A stretch of DNA of 64,000 nucleotides from Trifolium pratense (lineage: Eukaryota > Streptophyta > Magnoliopsida > Fabales > Fabaceae): NCBI RefSeq assembly GCF_020283565.1, contig NC_060060.1, forward strand, positions 59,691,257-59,755,256. Direction: 5' to 3'. Both the position numbers and the translations under genes were made by a program. This document shows positions 35,950-48,025 of the stretch, piece after piece (position 1 is the stretch's first letter; the number at the start of each line of letters is the position of its first letter). Under the pieces are notes generated by a model. That model did no database searches, was not told where the DNA came from, and saw only the letters and a list, made by a program, of their open reading frames with translations.

Positions 35950-36740
35950 ATTGAAAAACATGAAAAGATAATCACCATATCCATATAGATATGGCCTTTT
36001 GTATCCTAGCTTTGCGTCAATAAAATTTGTTTTCTTTAAAAAAAAATCTAATATCAATCAAAATAATAAAAAAAACAAAAAAAAAGATGCATCAAATTTT
36101 ATTTCAGTCAAATGAAAAAATTGTTTTTTTTTTTTTTTTTTTAAGATTACAAGAGCGTCTAAGTCCAGAAAAGAAAAATTAAGATAAAACTAAATGAGGA
36201 GTATCAACTCTAATATAATACCAGCTTGAAAATAAAATCAAACATTAAGCTGTAAATTGTTTTAAAACTATCAAATCACCACTACTTTCACACATTATAT
36301 TTGCCAAAACATATGCACAAGAATTAACTTCACGATACACATGACATATATGGTACCTCCCAAACTAATCTAATAAGTCTTTGATAATTTTCACTAAAGT
36401 CCAGACATTCAACATCCTCATTTAAATGTTGATAACATTTTGATCACCACTTGAGAATCCACGTGAAGCTATGACGAGTACGAATTGTTGAAGTTTTAAA
36501 GTTGGTCCAAAATTGTGATATAAAAGTATAAAACATAATGCTTATTTATTATGAAAAAATTAAAATTATTATTTTTTTTATAAAAAAATTCTTTTACAAA
36601 AATATTGTAAGAATTTACAATAGTACCATCTTTAAGAAAATGTCCAATAAATAAATAAATAAATAAAAATTCTATTATTGTTTTTTATTTTTATTTTTTA
36701 ATTAAAATAATAATTCGAACCCAGCACTTGTGATTGTAAC
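35950..36740. other. Gene-free AT-rich stretch
   Basis: Contains a T20-like run (36122-36142) and an (AAAT)n run (36646-36668). No gene. The last part approaches the importin beta promoter; no TATA box was assigned. Confidence 0.5.
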
Positions 36741-36837
36741 CGCTGTTACAATTGTGTGTACTCTCTATTCTGTTATTCTCTTCTCTCTCACTCTCTCCTT
36801 CCTTCGCTATTCCTTCAGATCTCTTCTCCGATTCCAG

Positions 36838-37896
36838 GTATCTTCGTTTATCCGATCTACTTTTTCCGTTCTCGTTATTTTCCCTCCAATTTTACTTTTC
36901 TGTTCATTTTTATTACGAATTTTTGTTTCTGCGATTTAGGTTTTCGTATTAGGATACTTCGACACATTAGTTTTATTCATTTTTTGAATTACGATCTATT
37001 TGAATTGGTTTTCGTATTGATTTGGATCCGATCTATTATTGATTTGTTTGAATCTATTCATTCGATGTTAATTTTTGTTCGAGATGAAAAGTAAGCATGG
37101 GCACACGCAGTTGCCATAGTTTAGTCAACTGTAAATTCTGCATTCGGTTAACTACAGATTTGCTTGGTTTTATTGTTTCATGTTGATAAATGTTATCGAT
37201 AGCGAAAAACTCGATTAATTTTTTACACATATGAACTAACTATCATTAAAGAATGAATAAACCATCAATTTAGTTTTTAAATAAACTATCATTTTGTATT
37301 CAATTTAGTCCCTAAACTATATAAATGTATAATAAGTAGTCCCTGAAGAATACTGTCAATTTAGACCCTGCTATTAACTTATTAAGATTTTAAGGACTAA
37401 ATTGACGGGTTTTCATATAGTTTAGCGACCAAATTGACGGATTTCATATACTTTAGGGATTTATGATTATATTTATATAGTTTATGGACTAAATTGGAGA
37501 GAGAGTGATAGTTTAGGAGGAAATTGTTAGTTTATTCGAGCATATTGTGTATGTTATACTTTGAGAAATTCAGTTTTCATTTGAATAAATTTTTGCTGTC
37601 CGTCTTTTTCCTGGTTCATTTTGTACCATAGTCATATGATTGTATTTTTGCTTTATTTTTCTGCTCGATTCATAATATATTGCTGTTATATTGTGGCCAT
37701 CTTTATATATTGCTTTGTTTCCATCAACTTGCTGGCCAATTGGTTGGTCTTTAGATCTGCAATCTTGATAATTTATTTATTAATAAATTAATCGTTTCTT
37801 TGATAGACTCATTATCTTGCCTCGCTTTTTTATGTTTCTTCATTTTTTTTAAACTTATAAGTGGAATATTAAGAGCTGGTTGTTTTTTGCAATTAG
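36838..37896 (+). other. Probable 5'-UTR intron of the importin beta gene
   Basis: The leader (CT-rich, ending GATTCCAG|GTATCT) and the acceptor TTTTTTGCAATTAG|GTATAGC, seven bases before the start codon, support an intron of about 1.06 kb. Plant importin-beta genes often have a leader intron. Inside it, at about 37264-37528, is an inverted-repeat MITE with TTTAGTCCCTAAACTAT-type and ATAGTTTATGGACTAAATTG-type arms. Plus frames at 36730-37094 are part of this leader and not genes. Confidence 0.6.
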
Positions 37897-37903
37897 GTAT
37901 AGC

Positions 37904-40611
37904 ATGGCGATGGAAGTTACTCAGGCACTTTTGAATGCTCAATCCATTGATGGGACTGTACGTAAGCATGCTGAAGAAAGTCTGCGGCAATTTCAGGAGC
38001 AAAACCTTCCAGGTTTCTTGGTCTCTCTTTCTGGAGAGTTAGCAAGTGAAGATAAACCAGTTGATAGCCGAAAGTTGGCAGGTTTGATACTTAAAAATGC
38101 ATTGGATGCCAAGGATGAAAACAGAAAGCGAGAATTGGTCCAGAGATGGTTGTCATTGGACTCTGCAGCAAAGGCCCAGGTTAAGGCATGCTTGCTGCAA
38201 ACACTCTCTTCTCTTGTACTTGAGGCTCGGTCTACAGCAACTCAAGTTGTTGCCAAAATTGCTGGAATTGAGCTTCCTCAGAAACAGTGGCCTGAGCTGA
38301 TAGGATCACTTTTATCAAATATTCATCAAGTTCCTGCTCACGTCAAGCAAGCAACTTTGGAGACTCTGGGATATTTGTGTGAAGAGGTCTCTCATGAGGT
38401 TGTTGATCAAGACCAAGTAAATAAAATTCTTACTGCTGTAGTTCAAGGTATGAATTCATCTGAAAAGAACAATGACGTAAGACTTGCTGCTACCAGGGCA
38501 TTATATAATGCTCTTGGATTCGCACAGGCTAATTTTAGCAATGATATGGAGCGTGAATATATCATGAGAGTTGTTTGTGAGACAACTATGTCTCCCGAAG
38601 TGAAAATACGACAGACAGCTTTTGAATGTTTGGTCTCAATTGCTGCCATGTATTATGTAAAGCTGGCTCCTTACATCCAGGATATATATAACATCACAGC
38701 AAAGGCTGTTAGGGGTGATGAGGAGTCTGTTGCTCTCCAAGCCATTGAATTCTGGAGCACGATTTGTGATGAGGAGACTGATATCTTGGAAGAATATGTG
38801 GGTGATACCACCGGGGACTCTGATATACCTTGTTTTTATTTCATTAAGCAAGCCCTTCCTGCACTCGTGCCTCTACTGTTGGAAACATTACTTAAACAAG
38901 AAGAGGATCAAGATCTGGATGAAGGTGCATGGAATATTGCAATGGCAGGTGGTACATGCCTTGGTTTAGTTGCTCGTACTACCGGAGATGATATTGTACC
39001 ACTGGTAATGCCCTTCATTGAGGAGAACATTACAAAACAAGATTGGAGACAGAGGGAAGCAGCCACTTATGCATTTGGCTCTATCTTGGAGGGGCCTTCC
39101 CCGGACAAATTAGTACCTCTTGTTAATCACGCTCTTCCGTTCATGCTCAGTGCTCTAGTGAAGGATCCAAGTAACCATGTTAAAGACACCACTGCTTGGA
39201 CTTTGGGACGAATGTTTGAATTTCTTCACAGTTCAATTGTTGGCACACCTATTATTAATGAGGGAAATGCCCAACAAATTATTACAGTTCTCCTTCAGAG
39301 CATGAAGGATGTCCCTAATGTTGCTGAGAAAGCCTGTGGAGCCCTGTATTTTCTTGCCCAGGGTTATGAGGATGTGGGGCTAACATCTCCTATAACTCCC
39401 TTTTTCCAGGAAATTGTTCAATCCCTTCTCACTGTTACCCACAGAGAGGATGCTACAGAATCACGATTAAGAACGGCAGCATATGAAACTTTGAATGAAG
39501 TAGTAAGATGTTCAACAGATGAAACAGCACCTTTGGTGTTACAACTGGTTGCTGTCATCATGATGGAGCTGCACAAATGTCTTGAAGCACAAAATCTTTC
39601 TTCTGATGAAAGAGAAAAACAGAGTGAACTTACAGGCCTTCTTTGTGGGTGTTTGCAAGTAATTATTCAGAAGCTAGGTTCTTCAGAACCTACCAAATAT
39701 GTTTTCTTGCAGTATGCTGATCAGATAATGGGACTGTTCATCAGGGTCTTTGCTTGTAGAAATGCCACTGCACATGAGGAAGCCATGCTAGCTATTGGAG
39801 CCCTTGCCTATGCAATAGGCCCTGATTTTGCTAAATACCTGCCGGAATTTTACCAGTTTCTGGAGGCTGACCTTCAGAATTTTGAGGATTACCAAGTTTG
39901 TGCCGTAACTGTTGGTGTAGTAGGCGACATATGCAGGGCATTGGAGGATAAAATACTGCCATACTGTGATGGGATTATGACACAACTTCTCAAAAATTTG
40001 TCAAGTGATAACTTGCACCGTTCTGTGAAGCCCCCGCTATTTTCATGCATTGGCGATATAGCACTTGCTATAGGAGACAACTTCAATAAGTATTTAACGT
40101 ACGCAATGAACACACTACAAATTGCTGCAGAGATGTACGCACACACATCAGGCTTTGACTTGGAAATGACAGAGTACATTAACAATCTGAGAAATGGGAT
40201 ATTAGAGGCATATTCTGGGATCTTCCAAGGGTTTAAGAATTCATCAAAAACGCAGTTCTTGATTCCTTATGCTTCCCACATCCTCCACTTCTTGGATAGC
40301 ATATACATGGAAAAAGACATGTGAGAAAGGACAAAAGTTATTTTTTCAATTTATTTTTTCAATTGTGATATATTCCTTGTTTTAGTGACTTCATTGAATT
40401 TTCGTACCGCAGGGATGACGTGGTTATGAAAACAGCTATTGGAGTCCTTGGAGATCTAGCTGATACACTTGGAAGCAATGCCGCTTCTTTAATTCAACAG
40501 TCTTTGTCAAGCAGAGACTTTTTAAACGAATGTTTGACCTCAGACGATCATATGATTAAAGAATCTGCTAAATGGGCCAAGTTGGCTATCAGCCGCGCTA
40601 TATCTGTTTGA
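37904..40611 (+). CDS. Importin subunit beta-1 (karyopherin beta)
   Basis: Two coding exons: 37904-40320 and 40413-40611, in frame, 871 residues, the usual size (about 870). The start MAMEVTQALLNAQSID follows the leader-intron acceptor; an upstream in-frame extension is in the intron. The importin-beta N-terminal domain lies at about 20-100 (EESLRQFQEQNLPGFLVSL, LAGLILKNALDAKD), where RanGTP binds, followed by HEAT repeats throughout (for example REAATYAFGSILEGPSPDKL, HVKDTTAWTLGRMFEF). The acidic loop of HEAT 8 (QEEDQDLDEGAW) is conserved. It carries importin-alpha/cargo through nuclear pores. The C-terminus (SAKWAKLAISRAISV) is complete. Compact two-exon structure; codon use normal; clearly functional. 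Confidence 0.97.
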
Positions 40612-43600
40612 GGTTCATCTCAGTTAGCATATCCTGTCATAAACTACTTGCATGCATTTGGGTGTGTTGAGGTGGGTCGTGGGATTGCATGTGTCAGATT
40701 GTCTCCATGGTCAGACAACAGAAGTATCTTTTTGAAGGTCTTCAAGTTGTCACTAACTCTTGCATGCATCATCTCCAAAGCATCACTGACCTTTGCATGA
40801 GCACCATTAAGTCCGGTACGTTCAAGAATGCATCACTGACTTTTGCATGAGCACCATTAAGTCCAGTACTTTCAAGAGGAAGAAGTTAGCAATGAGATTT
40901 CAAATGTGGGTTTAGATCTTCATGAGGAGTGTAAGTTGAATTGCTGAGCTGCTGAGAAGAGGTAACTGATTCATGACTGAGAAACTACTCTACTCTTAGT
41001 CAGACTTGGACGTCGAGTTGGAAGTTAAGATAAACTGGTTCTATCCTAAAAATGTTTTGTTTTTAATTTCTGATCTGGTCGTGGGTTATTGGAATAGATG
41101 AACTCCCAGGGTTGAACTGGTTTTCATCAACACCACCACACAAGTGCTTTGTTTCTAAATAGATACTCTCCTTTTCTGACTTTTAACCCTGCATCTTCTT
41201 GAGTCATTTTTTTCATCACCTCACTGTGTATTCATAGTCTGTTTATCATCCATATTACTTTTTCTACACGTAACTGCTTTTCTATTCTCTGAGTCATTTG
41301 TGATTGTTGACCCAGGATAGGAAAAAGTTGCTTCCTACTTGCATTATGCATTTCTATTTTGATGTCCGTCAGTGTCTTAGGTCAAAATCATACTGCATTC
41401 ATGATATCATCAAACCTTCTTTATTTCTTTGTTTTGAATTGGTATGCAAAATCATATATTGGCTATTCCTGTGGATTGGTACAAAAGCTGGTCGTATATT
41501 GTGGTGATATCAAAAGAACCAACTAAATGGAGGTGGATTGCTGTTTCTCTTGCTGGAACACAGTTGTCTGAGTTTAGCTTTAAATTGATATCTTTCCCTT
41601 GTGTCTATATAAAAATTTGTGAATTTTGCTTTGCTCGGGCATTTGTTATGTTTCCTGTATACCTTATTATGGTTTGGTGATATAATTTTTTTTTATATAC
41701 TGATATAAGATAAAATTGTATAATTGTTTTATTATTTTCATTGCCAGTTTCAGTTCGATATTTCCTGCATTGTCAAATTTAAATTGATTTGCATATACTT
41801 GAATATTATGTACTGGAATGTTACAAAAACCAGATAATCCGAAGTATTCTAATGGTCATAATTTTTTTCTTAAAGTGAATAAGTGGAAAATTTCAGTTTG
41901 AATCTTAGCTCCTACATTTTGCAATGTTTTTACCATTTAAAATATGCTTACGGATATAAATTTACTTATTTCCAACTGTGAAAATCATCACCTTTCCATC
42001 CTGAGATGTTCTTTGGTAGGTTACTAAGATTTTTTTTTCCTTTGGTACTGGTTACTTAAGATTCTAATTAGCCTCTACCAAACTGTGTTTGTGTTTAGCT
42101 GAAGCTATTTTTCCACAACATGGTGAATAGTAGATCAAGTTTGTCGTCTATATTAGAATCGTTAGATTTTATTTATTTATTTATTTATTCAGCTGTATTG
42201 TCTTACTCTTACAGATTTTTTAGGATGGAAACCAAAATCAATTGTTTTGAAACCCTTGATGAAAATATTAACATTAAAATAAGAATAAATTAAATCCGTA
42301 AAAAACTGATCATTTTTTGTGAAGTATTCTTCGGAAATTATTTTTAAATATTTTTCTTATTCTTTCAATGAAAATTGCACACTCAAAACCCAAAGACAAA
42401 TATCCCAATCTATGAGAGTTTTTATACTCTATGATTTTTTTTCTTTCTAATTTCAATTTTAGGTTTTTCATAAACTTTCGTTCAAACCTTTTTAGGGATG
42501 TTAATTTATCAATGTGAGTGGAGATTCATTTCATACATAGATTTTTCCATTTGATGCTCACACGTGAAAATTGCTTCTTTGTGGTACAATGAAAAAAAAA
42601 AGGTTTGAGAACAGGAACATAGTCAAAATATGTTAATATTCATTTGAAAAATAATATAAAATTTACAATTATTTTTTGTTAATGGAGTCCTTATAGTATT
42701 GGGAGATAGAGACGTGAGAGAGGGGGAAGGAGGGAGAATCTTTTAGTATTGTTGAATGGGGATTGAGGGAGTACTTCTCATCCCACTGTGGCCTTGTAAC
42801 ATCGTTAAACATATATCATATTTTCATACTCAAGTAAATTAAATAAAATCAATCTCATAAACACTTGAAAGAAAAATATAGGCAACATTCAAAATAATAT
42901 AAAACGAAAAATGACACAAGGAGCAACAATGTAGGGTATTCAATTAGGATTTGCCGTCGACACAAGTTTAGGATTTTAGAGAGAAATAAGAGGGGTTGTC
43001 TCTTAGTATAACTCTAGGGTTGAGCAAAGGGAATTGATTACACATTGGGAAACACTTATCAAATCGAGTCTTTTGGACACTGGAAGAAATTCGGAATTTG
43101 GGTAGAATTATGATTAATCCTTGTAACCCAATTGAGAATTTCTTTGTAAAGTTACTCTTTGATATAATGGAACGGAGGGGATGCTGTCTCCCCTAGAGTA
43201 GTTTGTTTTGACCGAACTGGGTAAACAAATTATCGTGTTATTTCTTTTCCTTTATCGGTTGTTATTATTATTGCTTATTTCTCTTGTTATTGGTTACCGT
43301 TCTATTGCTCTACACATTAAGTTTTCATTTGTGTGATTTTATTGACGAATTCACAACAGTTCCCATTAGCACCAACCTCCGTAGGAATGGTTTTGTCAAG
43401 TTTTCTTTGGTCAGATTTGCCACTTTTGCTGTTGTGGTTATGGAAGTTCAGATCTAAATCTATAAGATATTTTGACAAACAATTATTAAACAATTATTTA
43501 GGGTTAATGATTTGTGGATTTTTGAGTTTTTTTTTTTTTTAAAGAAGAAGATGAAGATCCATGAACAATGTTCAACAAAATTTGGATTTGTTGAATTTAA

Positions 43601-45380
43601 ATAAAAAGTATTTTAAAAAATAAAATTTAGTATATTTTTAATAAAAAATAAGAAAAAAAGGGTTTATACATGCGTATTATAAAATATAAAGGACCTAAAT
43701 GAAAAAGAAGAAGATAAAGATAAAGAAGGAAAATGTTACAAAATAATAAGATAAAAAACTTATAATATACAAATAAAAGATAAATAACTAAAATGTTACA
43801 AATAAATAAGTTAAATGACCTTTTTACTATTTTTTTTTAATAGCAAAATATTATTAATAATAATCGGTCTCTGCACACGACGAACAAAGGCCGGGATAAA
43901 CGGAATTACAAAATAGAAACGCCTTATATAAGCGAGACACAATAAGTTAAATGACCTATATGTTACAAATAAAAGATAAATGACTAAAGTGGTTTATGAA
44001 AAGAAATGTGTTCCTGAATCCTAACATTGAGTTTTCGTTATAATTCTCTCTATCTTTAAAAATTGAGTTTTCCTTAGAAAAAAAAGTCATAATAGATGAA
44101 TTAAAGGTGGATGTTTGGATTTATTTGCAAATTTGGCAATTGTAATGTGGTTTGTGCTTAAATGTGAGGTATTATTTATCTTATGTTGAAATTAGTTTTG
44201 TAGTATAGTTGTAAGAAAGTGGTGGTTGAAAAGTGATCCAAAAGTCTTAATTGATTTGAGTAGTGATATTGATAAATTGTTTCCTATGATTAGAAATATG
44301 ATTAGATGAAATTGATAAATTAAAGTTATTCATAATTTTGAGGATGGTAACCAATGTGTTGAGTGAATGATCAGTTCTAATATCAAAACTTCTATATATG
44401 TGCTTCTTTTACTTAATCGTATATCTCTATTTTGAGTCTTCGCGACCCAAACTAATGAAAACAAGAGTAGAGATGAAGAGAGAAAGAGAGGGAATAGAGT
44501 TTATGCTATTCGCCATTATAATTAAGATTTACACTGAAACATATATTATATACATAGGCCAATAACCTGCATGGACATCCACTAATAATATTAACAAAAA
44601 ACATTACATTTTTATTTTTAGTGACTAAAACTAAAACTCTCTATATATTTTTAGGGACAAAAATCTTATTTAACTTAAGATTTTAATAATTGAATTAAAT
44701 TTAAATGTGTAATTATTAGTCCCTCCTGTCCTTTATAAATTTATTATTTATCAAATACACAATTTCATTTGCACCCTTATAAAAAAATTAAATCAAATAA
44801 ATGTACTAAAAAAAATAAAAATTCATTTAAATGCTAATGATTAATTAGATAGACCTATTTTGTATGCTAGTAAAAAAAAAAATAGTCCTTCACAGCTGTT
44901 GTAAAGAAAAAAAATAATCCCAATTAAATAGACATATTTATTTAAAGCCTATGTAAAAAAAATAAAAAAAACAATACAGCTGTTAACTCATACGCATCAG
45001 CATCACAGCTGTTTGTGACCGTTGGGGAAAATTAAACCCTAATTCTTCTTCCAGTTGTTATAAATACATACATAGTAACATAGCGCCGTTTTAATTTCAT
45101 TTCATTCATTCACTCACTTTCACAACAATCGCCGTTCCTTTCTGATCATATCGCCGTTTTCTTAATTTCATTCATCGCTGACCCAACAATCGCTGTTCCT
45201 TCTTTCATCGCCATTTTAATTGAAGTTCGTGAGAGAGACGCAATCGATCAATTGAAGTTCCTTACTTGGTTCATCGTTCACTGATCCACTGCTTTCATTT
45301 CATTCCATTCAACAATCAATTTGGTAAAGTTTTCTTCTTTCTTTAATTTCTTCTTTTCTTTCTTTCTTTAATTTCATCGA
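40612..45380. other. Importin beta 3' flank and long gene-free stretch
   Basis: At 40781-40877 a 50-bp segment (CATCACTGAC(C/T)TTTGCATGA...TTCAAGA) is repeated in tandem in the probable 3'-UTR. A (TTTA)n run lies at 42168-42190. At 43830-43945 a small GC-raised piece (CTGCACACGACGAACAAAGG) suggests a repeat end. From about 44650 the sequence matches the region from 53010 (start of the segmental duplication). Plus frames at 41304-41680 and 43333-43542 have no gene support. Confidence 0.55.
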
Positions 45381-45545
45381 TTACTTATGCAATTTGTTTA
45401 TTCATTGTTGATTTTCAGACTCATTCTTCCTTCTACTTTCTACCCTCTTCACTCACTCACTCTTACTTCCATTATTATTCATTACAATCCATTCATTCAT
45501 TCATCATTCTATTTCATTCATTCATCGCAAAACAAACAATCAAAT

Positions 45546-46414
45546 ATGAACCTTTTCACTGCTAACATTCCATCATTCGAGGATAAAGGGCTTAAAAAGC
45601 GAGGAAGAGATGATCATGATGATCTTCATGTTTCAAAACAACAACCTGTTGTAAAGAAAACTCGTCTCTCTTGGACACCTGCTTTGCACCAAATATTTCT
45701 GTCGGCTGTCAATCATATTGGGATTGACAGTATGAATCTTTCCTCAGTCTTTTTGTTTTTTACATTTATTTGTATTCTATTCTTCAACTTACTTATGTGC
45801 ATTCTTTTCTTTTCTTTCTTTCAGAAGCAAAGCCTAAAAAACTTCTTAAGATCATGGATTGTCCTGGCTTGGAATTAAGTCATGTAGCTAGTCATTTGCA
45901 GGTTGGTTTTTATATTAATTTCTTGTCTAAATTTCATACATTAGTGTTTTGTGTAATTTCAAACTGAAATTTATGCAACTGTTTTATCATTAACACTGCT
46001 TATGTTCTTTTGCAGAAATACAAAATGTATTTAAAAGGTGGGATAAAAAACTCAAAAATGAATCAATTTGAATTTCAAGGTCACAACAACTATGCTGTTT
46101 CAACTGAGAGCATTGATTCCCCTAGCACCTCTCTTCCACAGCTTGGGCAATACTCAGTGACACCACCTGATCAATGTGACGATTCCGATATATTTTTTAA
46201 CTTGACCGATTTATTCCCCAATCTTAACGACGATATACACAATAACAACTATGCTGTTTCAGCTGGGAGCATTGATTCCCCTAGCACCTCTCTTCCACAG
46301 CTTGGTCAATACTCAATGACACCACCTGATCAATGTGACGATTCCGACATATTTTTTAACTTGACCGATTTATTCCCCAATTTTAACGATGATATACACA
46401 ATGTGATGTGGTGA
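45546..46414 (+). CDS. GARP/Myb-like protein, receiverless type-B response regulator paralogue
   Basis: Exons 45546-45729, 45825-45901, 46016-46414; 219 residues, in frame. Residues 1-11 (MNLFTANIPSF) match the paralogue at 53779, then the sequence jumps straight to the linker KGLKKRGRDD that follows the receiver there; the receiver exons and their introns are gone. The GARP (Myb-like) domain is at about 37-95: [44 protein letters not shown], with the SHLQKY signature; it binds DNA in ARR-B, GLK and PHR families. The C-terminus is acidic and Ser/Thr-rich with a 53-residue unit (SIDSPSTSLPQLGQY, DIFFNLTDLFPN) present twice, possibly activating. Without a receiver it would escape phosphorelay control; alternatively it is a non-functional copy. 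Frame and splice sites are intact. Confidence 0.85.
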
Positions 46415-48025
46415 CTATAGAGAAGGCAACATCTAACATCGGATTCCACCTTCATGACATTTGTTTCTATTTTAGTCATAGTTAGTATATCAATTAAGCT
46501 TTAGGCTTATGTTTTGTAACAAGGGCACTATTATAAAAGGCCCATTTCTGTGTTTTTGTTCATATATTGAATCAATAAAAATATTCTTTTTAATGCATTC
46601 CATTCAGAATTTTCAGCGCCTTTTTCCATTCTGCAGAGTACTTTATTGATGGTTGATTGGTTCTGCTTTATTATAGTGTCAATTAATTGATTTAACCAAC
46701 CAATTATTAACAATGTCATCCATATTCAGGTTGAGACCCTTTCAGCTTTATTATAGTGTCAATTAATTGATTTAACCAACAATGTCATGGCAGAAGCTGA
46801 CGGTTCAGACAAAGGAGAGGCTAAAAATGATAGAGGAAGTGAACAGCTAACAGGTTGAAGGTTGCCATTTTGTGGTGCTTTGATGAGGATGTATAATAAA
46901 TTATTGATGCCTTGATGAGGAAGTATAATGCTAGGATTTCTTTTGCAAAATTGTTTTGGATCATCATCATTTGTTACCAAATTTTCTAATCAATGTACAT
47001 GTAATTATTATATTTGTTGGAAAGGATCGTGCAATTTATGATTTCCCCATTTTATGCTATTTTACTATTGAGCTATTGAGTATTGTATTGGACATTGGTC
47101 TATTCTGTCTTGAAACCCCTTTAGTATTTTGGTTATGACGTAGGAGAAGAGTTTGGTTGTTTATCTCATAATTTTTTTTATAAGTATTATTTACTGGTGA
47201 ATTGCAGTTTCGAGACTTTGGTTGTGTTTTATTTTGTGAACTGTTGCTTGATTATCATATTCTCTAATTTGTTCTGTATTCAGGTCTGTGTACTGTTTTT
47301 CAGCAGGTAATTGTAAAACAAACTGAGGAGGAAGGTGTTCCATTCAGCACATTAGACACTTTTTTGATCGATTTATGACAGGAGCTGTTGGAAAATTTTG
47401 TATTACTAGGACAGGAGTTACTTTTAGGGCATGACTTAATGTTTTGGTATTATGTCATCATTACGGTTTTTTTCTTTCGTATTACCAGTTGTGAGGAAAC
47501 CAATATCTTATCTATTTTGGATGTATTTTTATGATGGCATTTGCTGTTTCCTCTCATTTATACTATGGCTCACACTTAAGCAGTATTAATGATTTATGCT
47601 GCTGATATACAAATTTGACACAACGTTTTTATTATGGTTCTCATTTAGGACAATTTATTGATTTTATGGTCATTATGTCATGCGGTAGCCAGTATCTGTC
47701 ATAACGGGGTGCATAGAGCATAGTTGATAGTCTTTCATACAATGTTTTTTACAGCATAATATAATATTTGGTCACTATTTTTTTTGTATTAGCAGTTGTG
47801 GGGATGCAAAGTCTTATCTATTAGAATGTGATTTCTGTGATAGCAGTTGCCTTTTCCTCTCATTTCTTGTTATGGTATGTAAATAATTATGCTGTATCAG
47901 TGGCTCTCATCTGGTTAATTTTGACAAAACTGAATTATGCATTTGAGTATATGGTTGTATGATGATATGGTAGCTGATTTTTAAATGGATATTGCAATTC
48001 TGCAGGTTTAAGGTTATTGTCTGAA
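46415..48025. other. 3'-UTR of the GARP gene and intergenic stretch
   Basis: A polyadenylation-type AATAAA lies at about 46574. At 46665-46800 a segment (CTTTATTATAGTGTCAATTA, TGATTTAACCAAC) is duplicated. The rest, to 48000, is T-rich intron-like or intergenic sequence and probably the PTB leader, ending in a splice-like CTGCAG just before the PTB first coding exon. Confidence 0.5.

Noticed and set aside
41304..41680. Possible small gene after importin beta
   Set aside because: Hydrophobic low-complexity frames in T-rich DNA, no start context, no family resemblance.
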